Positions 1 to 9,135 of a stretch of 64,000 nucleotides of DNA are shown piece by piece. Under the pieces are notes generated by a model, which was not told the origin of the DNA, did not search any database, and was given only the letters and a program-made list of their open reading frames with translations. The stretch comes from an uncultured Alphaproteobacteria bacterium (lineage in GTDB: Bacteria; Pseudomonadota; Alphaproteobacteria; HIMB59), in NCBI GenBank assembly GCA_902621205.1, contig CACNLH010000002.1, forward strand, positions 1 through 64,000. Direction: 5' to 3'. A program made the position numbers and the translations under genes. Within the stretch, counting starts at the first letter, position 1. Every line of letters begins with the position of its first letter.

Positions 1-706
1 TTTTTTCCTCATGAACTAAATCTGGTTCTTTCATCTTACTTTTACTTTTTTTTTGTTCTAAATTACGTACTGATATATTTCCCATTACAATTTTATTAAG
101 AGTGTCTTTGTCAAATTTATCTGGCGTCTTTCCTATTAAAGCTCTTGCGTGGCCCATTGAAATCTTTCCATTATTTAACAAATCAAAGAAAAATTTATCC
201 AATTCTAAAATTCTTAGTAAATTAGTTATATGCGAACGACTTTTCCCAATTATTTTCGCTAAATCTTCATGGGTGTAGTTATTTTTTTTTATCAAGTGCT
301 GATACGCTTTAGCCTCTTCTGATACTTTCAAATCTTCCCTTTGAATATTTTCAATTAACGATATTTCATCTTTATCGAGGTCATTGGGCAATAGTAGCGC
401 TGGTAAAACTTTTAATTCGGTTAATTGTGCTGCCCTCCATCTTCTTTCGCCTGCTACTAACAAAAAATTATCTTTATCACTCTTGGTAACAATAAGTGGC
501 TGTATTAAGCCATTTTTTTTTATCGACTGTGCAAGTTCCTGAATCTTTACTTTATCGAATTCCTTCCTCGGCTGGGCTTCATCTCTAAATATTTTTTCAA
601 TTGGGATAAGGTGTAGCCCCTCTTTATTCGATGTTTGGATTTGAGTAATATCTTTATTGCCCAATAAAGATGATAAACCCTTTCCTAACTTTTTATTGAC
701 TACCAT
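1..706 (-). CDS. parB: ParB chromosome-partitioning protein, 3' end outside window
   Basis: This is the DNA-binding centromere protein that loads on parS and works with ParA to segregate origins. About 235 codons are visible, starting MVVNKKLGKGLSSLLG, a typical ParB N-terminus. The ParB box with GERRWRAAQL lies near residues 86-95 (CTP-binding/arginine patch). A helix-turn-helix with the words THEDLAKIIGKSRSHITNLL follows near residue 130. The reading frame runs off the left edge, so the C-terminal dimerisation domain is missing here. The start is set by a strong AAGGAG Shine-Dalgarno at 715-720. The start codon lies 14 bp inside the end of parA, so the two are translationally coupled. Confidence 0.95.
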   Translation of the reverse strand, partial: MVVNKKLGKGLSSLLGNKDITQIQTSNKEGLHLIPIEKIFRDEAQPRKEFDKVKIQELAQSIKKNGLIQPLIVTKSDKDNFLLVAGERRWRAAQLTELKVLPALLLPNDLDKDEISLIENIQREDLKVSEEAKAYQHLIKKNNYTHEDLAKIIGKSRSHITNLLRILELDKFFFDLLNNGKISMGHARALIGKTPDKFDKDTLNKIVMGNISVRNLEQKKSKSKMKEPDLVHEEK

Positions 707-1460
707 TTAAGTTGCTCCTTTCTAAGAATTCTTTTGCCAAAGCTATGTATGCTTGCGAACCACTACATTTTAAGTCATAAATAATTGCAGGAAGACCATG
801 ACTAGGGGCTTCAGATAAAGTTACATTTCTAGGGACATTGAATTTGTATACGTTTGTATCAAAGTATTCCCTAGCCTCTTCCTCTATTAATGATGATAAA
901 GAATTTCTTTTGTCATACATTGTTAAAATTATACCATTTAGTTTAAGATTAACGTTTAAATTCGCTTTTACTAAATCAATCGTTTTAATTAATTTTGACA
1001 AACCTTCTAATGCAAAAAATTCGCACTGTACCGGTATCAATACTTCTTCACTAGCAGCTAATGAACTAACAGTTAATAAGCCTAGGGTTGGTGGTGTATC
1101 GATAAAAATATATTCATAATCATTTTTTATTTTGTTGATATAATTTTTTAGAAGAAAATTTCTATTTTCATCATCAGCGAGTTCATATTCTGCAGCTGCA
1201 AGATCTTCGCACGCAGAAATAACATTTAGATTAGGTATTTGGGATTTTTGTATTGTGTCTTCAATGCTTATTTCATTACTGAAAACTCTATAAATAGATA
1301 ATTTAGAATTATATGCATTAAAGGACATTGATGAGTTGTATTGCGGGTCCATATCAATCACTAAGACTTTTTTATTTATAGATGCAAGTGCTGTTGCTAA
1401 ATTTACAACAGTTGTTGTTTTCCCAACACCTCCTTTTTGATTGGCTATAGTGATGATCAT
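693..1460 (-). CDS. parA: ParA/Soj chromosome-partitioning ATPase
   Basis: A Walker-type ATPase of 255 aa that forms gradients on the nucleoid and moves ParB-parS complexes. The deviant Walker A motif KGGVGKTTT is at residues 9-17, the switch DMDPQ at 36-40, and the Walker B-like segment YIFIDTPPTLG near 117. A longer reading frame opens 20 codons upstream, but MIITIANQKGG is the family start. That ATG overlaps the rsmG stop by 4 bp (ATGA), which supports the choice. It is in the leftward operon mnmE-mnmG-rsmG-parA-parB, the usual alphaproteobacterial origin-proximal order. Confidence 0.96.
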   Translation of the reverse strand: MIITIANQKGGVGKTTTVVNLATALASINKKVLVIDMDPQYNSSMSFNAYNSKLSIYRVFSNEISIEDTIQKSQIPNLNVISACEDLAAAEYELADDENRNFLLKNYINKIKNDYEYIFIDTPPTLGLLTVSSLAASEEVLIPVQCEFFALEGLSKLIKTIDLVKANLNVNLKLNGIILTMYDKRNSLSSLIEEEAREYFDTNVYKFNVPRNVTLSEAPSHGLPAIIYDLKCSGSQAYIALAKEFLERSNLNGSQ

Positions 1461-2062
1461 TTTGCACCCATGATTATTATTTTGGATTCTCTTGAAGTAA
1501 TACTTGGATGGGTCTCCCAAAAATACTTTTGTGGATTAGTCTTCTCAAGCTCTGTTAGATAAGACCTTCCTTTGAGGAGAATAAATTTTGTTTGTTTGTT
1601 AATTATTTTTTTCGTCATAGATAAAATTTTTTCAATTGATGCAAAAGCACGTGCTGTTATACAGTCAACATTTAGATTTGATATTTCTGATATGCATTTG
1701 TTATGTACAACGTAGTTTAGTCCTAGTCTAGATTTGCAGTTTTCTAAAAAAGAGCTTTTTTTTGGGGATTTTTCAATTAAATGAAGGTTTTTGAAGCCTA
1801 TGATTGACAAAATAATTCCTGGTAATCCAGCACCTGTTCCAATATCCATTACACACTTTTCATGCTGAGGTAAATATTTGAAAATCTGTATACAATCTAA
1901 AAAGTGTCTTTCATCTATATCGATTAACGTACTTTTGCCTATTAAATTCATACTCTCATTTTCTTTGAGTAATATTTTTTTATATTCAGAAAGTTTAGTT
2001 AAAATTATCTTTCCATCATAGAAATTATCGTCACAAAACTTTACTAACTTATCATTAAGCAA
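1457..2062 (-). CDS. rsmG: 16S rRNA (guanine-527-N7) methyltransferase RsmG (GidB)
   Basis: This SAM-dependent enzyme methylates G527 of 16S rRNA in the cytoplasm. At 201 aa it has the normal family length. The SAM-binding motif I is visible as VMDIGTGAGLPGI near residue 90, and LIEKSPKKSSFL follows as the acidic motif II region. A later segment DCITARAFASIEKIL matches the family. It apparently starts with TTG, because no ATG is in frame nearby, and its start overlaps the mnmG stop by 8 bp. It sits in its classical place between mnmG and parA. Confidence 0.93.
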   Translation of the reverse strand: MLNDKLVKFCDDNFYDGKIILTKLSEYKKILLKENESMNLIGKSTLIDIDERHFLDCIQIFKYLPQHEKCVMDIGTGAGLPGIILSIIGFKNLHLIEKSPKKSSFLENCKSRLGLNYVVHNKCISEISNLNVDCITARAFASIEKILSMTKKIINKQTKFILLKGRSYLTELEKTNPQKYFWETHPSITSRESKIIIMGAK

Positions 2063-3911
2063 CTCTTTTACCCTTAACTTTTTTGTGTTTGACTATTTGG
2101 AAGAGAGCACTGGGTGTAATACCTGAAATTTTACCGGCATCATACAAATTTTCGGGTTTGTGTTTGTTTAATTTTTCTAAAATTTCTTTTGATAGTGAGG
2201 GGATTTTATTGAAATCTATGTTGGTCAACTTCATATTCATATTCTTACTCAATTGATTAAATGATTTTTTTTCTCTTTCATAGAAAACTTCATACTTAGA
2301 GTCAAAATATATTTTGGTTAATAATTTTTGACTTATAGCAAGATTAAAAAATTTTTTGAATTTATCTGTAGAAGGATCTAGGAATTTTAAAACCTCAAAT
2401 CCATTTCTAATCTTACCATCTCTTTTTACTTTAATATTTTTTTTCATCAGGTCGTTAGGTGAATATTTAAGTCGATTTAATTTATTTAATATTTTTTTTT
2501 CGTTATTTATATTTTTTGTAATTAAAGAATATTCATATTTGTTAAATGTTTTGGGATTTATAATTTTTGAAAACCGTTCGTAAGAATTATCAGTTCTGAG
2601 TTTAAGTCTATTTTCTGCTCTTGATGTAAACATTCTGTAAGGTTCTGTAACTCCTAATTTTGTTAGATCATCAACCAATACGCCAATATAACTATTATCT
2701 CTCTCAAAAACATTTTTACTAAATTTTATTTTTTTAATTTTTATTGCAGCATGAATTGCTGCATAAATACCCTGCCCTGCTGCTTCTTCATAACCTGTAG
2801 TTCCATTAATTTGTCCTGCTAAAAAAAAGTTTTCTATTTTTTTTGTTTCAAAATTATTTTTTAATTCTCTAGGGTCAACAGAATCATATTCAACTGCGTA
2901 TCCGAACTGATTTACTTCGCATTTTTCTAAACCTTTTATTGATCTTAAAAATTTTAGTTGGATTTTTTTATCTAAAGAATTTGATATACCGTTAGGGTAG
3001 ACAAGATCAGAGTTTAAACCCTCAGGTTCTAAAAAAATATTGTGACCGTTTCTATCTCCAAACTTTGTTATTTTATCTTCAATTGAAGGGCAATACCTTA
3101 CACCTTGGGATTTAATTATGCCTGAGTACATTGCAGATTTATCAAGATTATCTCTGATTATTTTATGGGTCTTTCTATTAGTTTTAGTAATGAAACAATT
3201 AATTTTTTTGTTCGTATTTTGTTTTGTAAAATATGATAAAAATATACCATTGTTCTCAGATATCTGTGGTTCTAAAACATCGTAGTTGATGGACTTAGCA
3301 TATATCCTAGGTGGTGTGCCTGTTTTTAGTCTCATTGTTTTAAAATTCTTATTTATAAACTTGGCAAGGACTTTTGATGAACTATTTCCTATCCTTCCTG
3401 CTTCTTGCGACTCATTACCAAAATAAATCTTTCCATTAAGGAAGGTTCCTGTGGTAAGAATAACCACCTTTGATTTAATTTTTCCAGTATTAGACAGCTC
3501 AACGCCTATAATTTTATTATTTTTTTCTAATATATTGGTAGCTTCATCTTCAATAAGGTCAATTTTAGAGGATTTAATGAATTTATTCATATTTTGGGAG
3601 TATAAGTCTCTATCAATTTGTGCTCTAACACCCCATACTGCTGGCCCTTTAGAGAGATTTAATACTCTATAGTGTATTGCTGACTTATCTCCAATTTTAC
3701 AAATTATACCTCCTAAAATATCAACTTCGCTAGCTATGTGTGTTTTGCCAACCCCTCCAATACTAGGATTGCAAGATAATTTGCCCAAATCTGAATAATT
3801 TTTTGTTATAAGCGCAGTTTTAAGGCCATATTTTTCAGAGATATTAGCTGCTTCTATTCCAGCATGCCCTGCACCTATAACTACAATATCATAATGTTCC
3901 ACGTGAAACAA
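2055..3911 (-). CDS. mnmG: tRNA uridine-5-carboxymethylaminomethyl modification enzyme MnmG (GidA)
   Basis: A FAD protein of 618 aa that partners with MnmE to put carboxymethylaminomethyl groups on U34 of tRNAs. The FAD-binding Rossmann motif GAGHAGIEAA is at residues 13-22, and LSCNPSIGGVGKTHIASEVD follows near residue 50. The C-terminal segment DAGKISGITPSALFQIVKHKK is the tRNA-binding end. The start is a TTG one base after the mnmE stop. The first six codons are made of the parS palindrome, so the N-terminus MFHVEH is dictated by the centromere sequence. No better start is present. Confidence 0.96.
   Translation of the reverse strand: MFHVEHYDIVVIGAGHAGIEAANISEKYGLKTALITKNYSDLGKLSCNPSIGGVGKTHIASEVDILGGIICKIGDKSAIHYRVLNLSKGPAVWGVRAQIDRDLYSQNMNKFIKSSKIDLIEDEATNILEKNNKIIGVELSNTGKIKSKVVILTTGTFLNGKIYFGNESQEAGRIGNSSSKVLAKFINKNFKTMRLKTGTPPRIYAKSINYDVLEPQISENNGIFLSYFTKQNTNKKINCFITKTNRKTHKIIRDNLDKSAMYSGIIKSQGVRYCPSIEDKITKFGDRNGHNIFLEPEGLNSDLVYPNGISNSLDKKIQLKFLRSIKGLEKCEVNQFGYAVEYDSVDPRELKNNFETKKIENFFLAGQINGTTGYEEAAGQGIYAAIHAAIKIKKIKFSKNVFERDNSYIGVLVDDLTKLGVTEPYRMFTSRAENRLKLRTDNSYERFSKIINPKTFNKYEYSLITKNINNEKKILNKLNRLKYSPNDLMKKNIKVKRDGKIRNGFEVLKFLDPSTDKFKKFFNLAISQKLLTKIYFDSKYEVFYEREKKSFNQLSKNMNMKLTNIDFNKIPSLSKEILEKLNKHKPENLYDAGKISGITPSALFQIVKHKKVKGKRVA
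3895..3910. other. parS: parS centromere site
   Basis: The 16-bp sequence TGTTCCACGTGAAACA matches the bacterial parS consensus TGTTNCACGTGAAACA at every position. It sits at the junction of mnmE and mnmG and also encodes the start of MnmG. The genes for its cognate proteins, ParA and ParB, lie 2-3 kb away in the same operon. I found no second exact copy by eye in this window. Confidence 0.93.
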
Positions 3912-3912
3912 T

Positions 3913-5238
3913 CTACTTTCCTATGCAAAATTTACTAAAAACTCTGTCATATACATCTTCATTATTAATATAGCCAAATTCGTATGAAAAATCATCTAAT
4001 ATATTTCTCATTTGTTGCGCAATTATCAAAATATCATTTTCATTAACTAGATCATGCTCATACTCTAAAATTCTTGCCAAAAGGTCGATTTCTTCTAAAT
4101 TAAAATCGGTCTTTTTTTGATTATTTTTTACATATTTGTGATAAATGGAGGATAATTTTAATTTTTGGTATATTTTATCTCTATCTAGACAATAGTTTAT
4201 TTTAATATTATGTGAATTATATTTATAAATATCAGATTTTGTCTCAATTAAACTGTAATTCTGATTTATCATGAAATCCTTGAGAAGGACTAATATATCG
4301 GATTTTTTTGTATTTTTATCAATCAAAACAAAAAAATGGTCAATCATCTTTGAAACTTTCTGTGCTTTTTTATAGCCATATTTTTCGATTTTGCTTTGTT
4401 TTGATCTCTGACCTGCAGTGTCGAATATTTCGAATTTTTTATTATTTATAATAAATTCATTTGAAAGTATGTCTCTGGTGGTCCCTTTAATATCTGTAAC
4501 AATTGCTCTATCTTTATCAATAATTTTGTTAAATAGAGTTGATTTACCAACATTTACCGGTCCTACCAACATAATTCTGCATATATTTTTTTGTTCTATA
4601 TTTGTTCTACTTTTATGTAATAAATTATTACAATTATTAAAAAATTTCCTTATTTTTTTCTTTATTTGATTAAAATTAAAGTGCTCATCGTCAACGAAGT
4701 CAATCGATGCAGTAATTTCTGAGAATAAATTTATAACCTCTTCTCTTAAAGGAACAAGGCCGCTAACAATATCTCCCTCAAAAAGTACTCTTTTATTATA
4801 TTCTAAGCCTGAAAAACTCTCATTTGAAATTATTCCATTAATTGCCTTGGCTTGTTTGAGAGAATTCTTGCTATTTAAAACAGACCTGTAAGAAAATTCT
4901 CCGTTTTTTGCTAGTCTCAAACCTGGAACTTTTAAATCCTTTAATAGCTGCTCAAACTGACTAGCTATTAGTGGTGAACCATGCAAAAAAATTTCACATA
5001 CATCCTCTCCCGTGAATGATTTGGGTGATTTAAAATATACAACACTACATTCATCCAATATGGATTCATCTTTTTTATAAATTTTAACTATTTGAACTAA
5101 AGAATGGTACTTAGAGAAATTTTTTTTTGTGATTATCTTTAAGATGTTCAAAACATCATCTCCTGAAATTCTATAACCTATAACTGGAGCTTTCACTAAA
5201 GGAGTAAAGTTTGAATATATTGTTCCAGACTTAAACAA
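3913..5238 (-). CDS. mnmE: tRNA modification GTPase MnmE (TrmE)
   Basis: A GTPase of 441 aa that works with MnmG in U34 tRNA modification. The N-terminal folate-binding domain is divergent: the family words before RISG are reduced to SGTIYSNFTPLVKAPVIGYRISG-like sequence in residues 4-26. The GTPase domain is clear, with P-loop GPVNVGKST at 226-234, GTTRD at 252-256 and DTAGQR at 273-278. The G4 motif appears as TKSD in place of NKxD. The C-terminus ends CIGK, the catalytic Cys motif of the family. The start is TTG. It is the first gene of the leftward partition operon. Confidence 0.94.
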   Translation of the reverse strand: MFKSGTIYSNFTPLVKAPVIGYRISGDDVLNILKIITKKNFSKYHSLVQIVKIYKKDESILDECSVVYFKSPKSFTGEDVCEIFLHGSPLIASQFEQLLKDLKVPGLRLAKNGEFSYRSVLNSKNSLKQAKAINGIISNESFSGLEYNKRVLFEGDIVSGLVPLREEVINLFSEITASIDFVDDEHFNFNQIKKKIRKFFNNCNNLLHKSRTNIEQKNICRIMLVGPVNVGKSTLFNKIIDKDRAIVTDIKGTTRDILSNEFIINNKKFEIFDTAGQRSKQSKIEKYGYKKAQKVSKMIDHFFVLIDKNTKKSDILVLLKDFMINQNYSLIETKSDIYKYNSHNIKINYCLDRDKIYQKLKLSSIYHKYVKNNQKKTDFNLEEIDLLARILEYEHDLVNENDILIIAQQMRNILDDFSYEFGYINNEDVYDRVFSKFCIGK

Positions 5239-5301
5239 AACTTGGCTATTATAAATTTATAATTATTCTAGTCCACCAATGAAAAAATAAAAAATATTCA
5301 A

Positions 5302-6213
5302 TTGATATTAGCTAAACCAAATCACATTAAAATTTATGGCCATAGAGGGGCTAGGGGAGATCTTCCAGAAAATACACTAGATAGTTTTCGATATTTATTT
5401 GAAAATAAAATTAGAGCTTACGAAACTGACATCTTACTTACCAAAGACTTAGTGCCAGTCGTAAATCATGATTTTAGATTAAATCCAGCCCTTACAAAGG
5501 ATGCTCAGGGTAATTGGATTGAAGATAATGATATTAAAATTTTTGATTTAACTTATGAAGAATTATCTAAATTTAAAGTTGGATCAATTGATAAGAAATC
5601 TAAGTACGGAAAAAGATTTGATAATCAAAAAAGTTTAGGTGAAATGAATATCCCTAAGTTATCTGAACTACTTGAATTAACATCAAATAATATTTCAGAT
5701 GATTTAATAATAAATTTAGAAATTAAATCAACACCTGTTGAAGACAACTTAACGCCCCCTCCAAATGTAATGACAAGATTAATAATTGATGAGGTTAATA
5801 AAACAGAATTAAAAAATAAAGTAATGTACTCGTCTTTTGATTGGAGAATTTTAAGAGAAATAAAAAAAATAGACTCGAAAATCTCAAGAGCCTATTTAAC
5901 ATCTGAGCTTAAAGGAAAAATCTATGATAAATCACCTTGGTTAGACTTCATGCCTTTATACGATAGCGATAGCAGAGAGCTACCCAGACTGATCAAAACA
6001 TTAGGCGGAGAGGCATGGCATCCTAAAAGTAAAGATATAGATAAGGACATGGTTAGAATTTCTCATGAGGAAGGACTTTCGGTAAACGTTTGGACTGTTA
6101 ATGAAAAATATGAGATGTTGAGAATGATAGAATACGGTGTTGATGGAATTATGACCGATTATCCTTTAAGGTTAAAAAAACTTTGCGAGGAAGAAGGTGT
6201 GAATTGGTTTTAA
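5302..6213 (+). CDS. Glycerophosphodiester phosphodiesterase
   Basis: A 303-aa enzyme that should release sn-glycerol-3-phosphate and an alcohol from deacylated phospholipids. The family signature HRGARGDLPENTLDSF is at residues 14-29. Further catalytic words are ETDILLTKD and NHDFRLN (metal ligands and second His) and NLEIKS, and the C-terminus has VWTVNEKYEM and GVDGIMTDYP. There is no signal peptide, so it is cytoplasmic (UgpQ-like). The start is TTG; an ATG just upstream at 5280 is stopped after three codons. It is the only rightward gene in the leftward block between mnmE and rho. Confidence 0.9.
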   Translation: MILAKPNHIKIYGHRGARGDLPENTLDSFRYLFENKIRAYETDILLTKDLVPVVNHDFRLNPALTKDAQGNWIEDNDIKIFDLTYEELSKFKVGSIDKKSKYGKRFDNQKSLGEMNIPKLSELLELTSNNISDDLIINLEIKSTPVEDNLTPPPNVMTRLIIDEVNKTELKNKVMYSSFDWRILREIKKIDSKISRAYLTSELKGKIYDKSPWLDFMPLYDSDSRELPRLIKTLGGEAWHPKSKDIDKDMVRISHEEGLSVNVWTVNEKYEMLRMIEYGVDGIMTDYPLRLKKLCEEEGVNWF

Positions 6214-6235
6214 TTATAGATTGTTGGAAATAAAA

Positions 6236-7492
6236 TTATTGATTCATGCTGCTGAAAAACTCTTCGTTAGTTTTACAGTCTTTCATCTTATCTAAAAGGA
6301 ACTCCATGGCATCTACAGTGCCCATTGATGACAAAATTTTCCTTAAAATAAACACTTTTTGAAGATCTCCAGCATCTAACAGTAAATCCTCTTTTCTTGT
6401 GCCTGACTTTTGAACATCGATAGCAGGGTATGTTCTTTTATCAGATAATTTTCTGTCGAGGACAATTTCTGAATTACCGGTTCCTTTGAATTCTTCAAAT
6501 ATTACTTCATCCATTCTGCTACCTGTTTCAATTAATGCAGTAGCAATAATGGTTAGTGAGCCACCTTCTTCAATATTTCTAGCAGCACCAAAAAATCTTT
6601 TTGGTCTTTGTAATGCATTAGCATCAACACCTCCTGTTAAAACTTTACCACTTGATGGAACAACGGTGTTATAAGCTCTACCTAATCTAGTAATTGAGTC
6701 TAAAAGAATTACCACATCATATTTATTTTCAGCTAATCTTTTTGCTTTTTCAATAACCATTTCTGCAACTTGAACATGTCTTGCAGCTGGCTCATCAAAT
6801 GTTGAGCTAATTACTTCACCATTAACAGATCGTTGCATATCTGTGACTTCCTCAGGTCTTTCGTCTATTAAAAGAACCATTAAATAAACATCAGGAAAAT
6901 TTTCCGCAATTGATTTTGCAATTTTTTGTAAAATTACTGTTTTGCCTGATCTTGGTGGTGCAACAATTAAAGACCTTTGGCCGGCACCAACTGGTGCAAT
7001 GATGTCAATAATTCTAGATGATAAGTCTATGTCTGGTTTTTCCGTTTCTAAATTAAATTTTTTCTCTGGATAAAGGGGAGTTAAGTTATCAAAGTTTGTT
7101 TTAAATTTATTATTTTTAGCAATTTCTATAAAATTTACTTTATTTGTCTCAACTAATGCAAAGTATCTTTCTCCATCTTTAGGAGGTCGGATAGGTCCCT
7201 CCAGTGTATCACCTTTTCTAAGTCCATATTTTTTTATTTGATTTGGGCTAACATATATATCATCCGGTCCAGGAAGATAATTAGAATTTGCTGATCTTAA
7301 AAAACCAAAACCATCTTGCATTGTTTCTAAGACTCCTTCGCCCACAATTTCTTCATTTTTTTCTGCAAATTTTTTTAGAACAGAAAAGTATATGTCTTGC
7401 TTTTTTAGACCGGAGGCGTTTTCAATTCCTAAAGATTCAGCATAATCTAATAGTTCTTGGGGTTTTTTATCTTTTAACTCGTTTAAATGCAT
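6236..7492 (-). CDS. rho: Transcription termination factor Rho
   Basis: The hexameric RNA helicase that ends transcription, 418 aa, the standard length. The N-terminal Rho_N helical part (residues 1-45) is followed by the cold-shock RNA-binding fold with [15 protein letters not shown]. The Walker A motif APPRSGKT is at 178-185, and the Walker B area [16 protein letters not shown] follows. The secondary RNA site [10 protein letters not shown] is intact. In many alphaproteobacteria rho lies beside the origin with heme genes between; here it borders the candidate oriC directly. Confidence 0.97.
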   Translation of the reverse strand: MHLNELKDKKPQELLDYAESLGIENASGLKKQDIYFSVLKKFAEKNEEIVGEGVLETMQDGFGFLRSANSNYLPGPDDIYVSPNQIKKYGLRKGDTLEGPIRPPKDGERYFALVETNKVNFIEIAKNNKFKTNFDNLTPLYPEKKFNLETEKPDIDLSSRIIDIIAPVGAGQRSLIVAPPRSGKTVILQKIAKSIAENFPDVYLMVLLIDERPEEVTDMQRSVNGEVISSTFDEPAARHVQVAEMVIEKAKRLAENKYDVVILLDSITRLGRAYNTVVPSSGKVLTGGVDANALQRPKRFFGAARNIEEGGSLTIIATALIETGSRMDEVIFEEFKGTGNSEIVLDRKLSDKRTYPAIDVQKSGTRKEDLLLDAGDLQKVFILRKILSSMGTVDAMEFLLDKMKDCKTNEEFFSSMNQ

Positions 7493-7725
7493 TTTGGAAA
7501 TTACCTAGATAGTTAGATATGTTGAGTAGGTATATAACAAAAAATAAGAGGAAAATATATATAATTATATATAAGTATGTTGTTGTATGTCTAATAATGG
7601 GGATTAACAGCTTTTCACTTGAAAAAAGCCTTTTTTAAGTACTTTTTTATTATTTAATAACAAATGTTGATAACTTAATATTTATAAATTAAAGGTAATT
7701 TAACTGTTTAAAACTCAAAAAATTA
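7493..7725. other. oriC: Candidate replication origin (oriC) in the rho-maf gap
   Basis: A 233-bp, very AT-rich gap between divergent rho and maf. It contains a DnaA-box-like TTATCAACA (minus strand of 7665-7673; one mismatch from TTWTNCACA), a CtrA-like TTAA-N7-TTAAC at 7689-7704, and a near-palindrome at 7617-7640 with A6G/CT6 arms. Genes on both sides point away from it. The right flank (maf-aroE-coaE-dnaQ) is the block that begins many alphaproteobacterial chromosomes at the origin, and parS is 3.6 kb away. The assignment is inferred from context; no box cluster is strong enough to prove it. Confidence 0.5.
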
Positions 7726-8319
7726 ATGAATAACTCATTTAATCCCCAATTAATTAAACAGGTTATTATCGGCACCAAAAGTCAATCTAGGAAAAAAATT
7801 TTTAAGTCAATGAACATTAGATTTCAATATAGATCACCTAATATAAATGAAAAAAAGGTAAAAGGTTTAAATGACGATAAATATGATGCATTAAAAATTG
7901 CAAAAGCTAAAGCCGAATACCTTTCTAAAAAATATAAAAACAAAATTATTGTGACATTTGATACAACAATTTTATTTAGAGGGAAGACTATTTATAAATG
8001 CGGCACAACTGAGTGTTGTAAAAAAGCACTTAAATCATTTAATAATAAATCACATGATCTTTACACAGCGATGATTTTTATGATTAATAACAATATTATT
8101 AAAAGCAATCTTACAAAAACAAAGATAATTTTTAAAAATACTAATGTGAAGGATATAAATAATTACGTTGAAAAGAATTTTAAAGAAGTATCAAAAGCTG
8201 TGGGGTGCTATAATATAGAAGGAAAAGGAAGAATTTTTTTCAAAGATATATACGACAGTTATTTTAATATTATTGGTATCGATGTTATTAATTTTTTAAA
8301 AGCACTAAAGAGCACTTAA
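7726..8319 (+). CDS. maf: Maf-family nucleoside triphosphate pyrophosphatase
   Basis: A 197-aa hydrolase of the Maf/HAM1-like fold that removes non-canonical nucleotides. The family start is seen as IIGTKSQSRKKIF (usually LASxSxRR). The catalytic Asp region is VTFDTTILF, followed by SFNNKSHDLYTA and GCYNIEGKGRIFF, then YDSYFNIIGID. The sequence is lysine- and asparagine-rich and more divergent than usual, but every motif is in order. The stop is directly followed by the aroE ATG with no gap. It leads the rightward origin-proximal operon. Confidence 0.85.
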   Translation: MNNSFNPQLIKQVIIGTKSQSRKKIFKSMNIRFQYRSPNINEKKVKGLNDDKYDALKIAKAKAEYLSKKYKNKIIVTFDTTILFRGKTIYKCGTTECCKKALKSFNNKSHDLYTAMIFMINNNIIKSNLTKTKIIFKNTNVKDINNYVEKNFKEVSKAVGCYNIEGKGRIFFKDIYDSYFNIIGIDVINFLKALKST

Positions 8320-9135
8320 ATGATTAAAAAAAAAATAGGCATTGTAGCAAAAGATCTTAATCATTCATTATCACCGTCAATACATAATTATTGGTCAAAA
8401 AAAAATAAAAATAAATTTATTTATAGAAAATACGAGGTACAGGAAAAAAACATAGATAAATTCTTTAGTAATTATAAAAGAGATAAACGATTTGTTGGTT
8501 TCAATATTACAATACCATATAAGGAAATTTTTATCGATCTTTGTGATAGAGTCACAACAAGAGCCAAAAAAATTGGTTCTGTAAATTTGATATATAAAAA
8601 AAATAAAATAGTCTTTGGTGATAACACAGACGTGATTGGCTTTAGTAAGACTTTTAATTCTTTAAAAATTAAAAATACAAAATCTGTATTATTGGTTGGA
8701 GCGGGTGGCGCTGCGAAAGCAATTTTATATTTTTTAAATAAAAGAAGTATTGAAAACATAGATATATTTGCAACGTCAATTAAAAGGGAAGGAAATCTCA
8801 AAAAAAAATTTAAATTTAAACGCTTTTTGATTAATTCAACTCATCTCAGAAAAAGATATGATTTGATCATAAATGCATCAAGCGCAGGGATGAATAAAAC
8901 AAATAAAATCAACAGAAATATTTTAAAATTAGTTAAAAAGGCTAGAGGAGTAATTGATATAGTTTATAACCCAATTGACACAGACCTATTAAAAAAAGCT
9001 AAAAAACATGACATAAAATTCTCGGGCGGATTAATGATGCTTGTAGAACAAGCAAAACCATCTTACGAAATATGGTCTGGCAATAAAATAGAAATAGACA
9101 GAAAGATTTATCAAATGCTTATAAATAAAATATGA
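8320..9135 (+). CDS. aroE: Shikimate dehydrogenase (NADP+)
   Basis: A 271-aa enzyme of aromatic amino acid synthesis that reduces 3-dehydroshikimate. The substrate-binding motif SLSPSIHN is at residues 16-23 and the catalytic Lys motif NITIPYK at 62-68. GDNTDVIG near 104 and the nucleotide loop GAGGAAKA near 129 follow. The C-terminus has GGLMMLVEQAKPSYEIW. The stop overlaps the coaE start by 4 bp (ATGA), so these genes are cotranscribed. Confidence 0.95.
   Translation: MIKKKIGIVAKDLNHSLSPSIHNYWSKKNKNKFIYRKYEVQEKNIDKFFSNYKRDKRFVGFNITIPYKEIFIDLCDRVTTRAKKIGSVNLIYKKNKIVFGDNTDVIGFSKTFNSLKIKNTKSVLLVGAGGAAKAILYFLNKRSIENIDIFATSIKREGNLKKKFKFKRFLINSTHLRKRYDLIINASSAGMNKTNKINRNILKLVKKARGVIDIVYNPIDTDLLKKAKKHDIKFSGGLMMLVEQAKPSYEIWSGNKIEIDRKIYQMLINKI

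Noticed and set aside
7521-7640. A 39-codon frame in the rho-maf gap
   Set aside because: It is of low complexity, rich in Ile/Tyr/Lys, and crosses the A6/T6 palindrome; there is no ribosome site and no recognisable feature.
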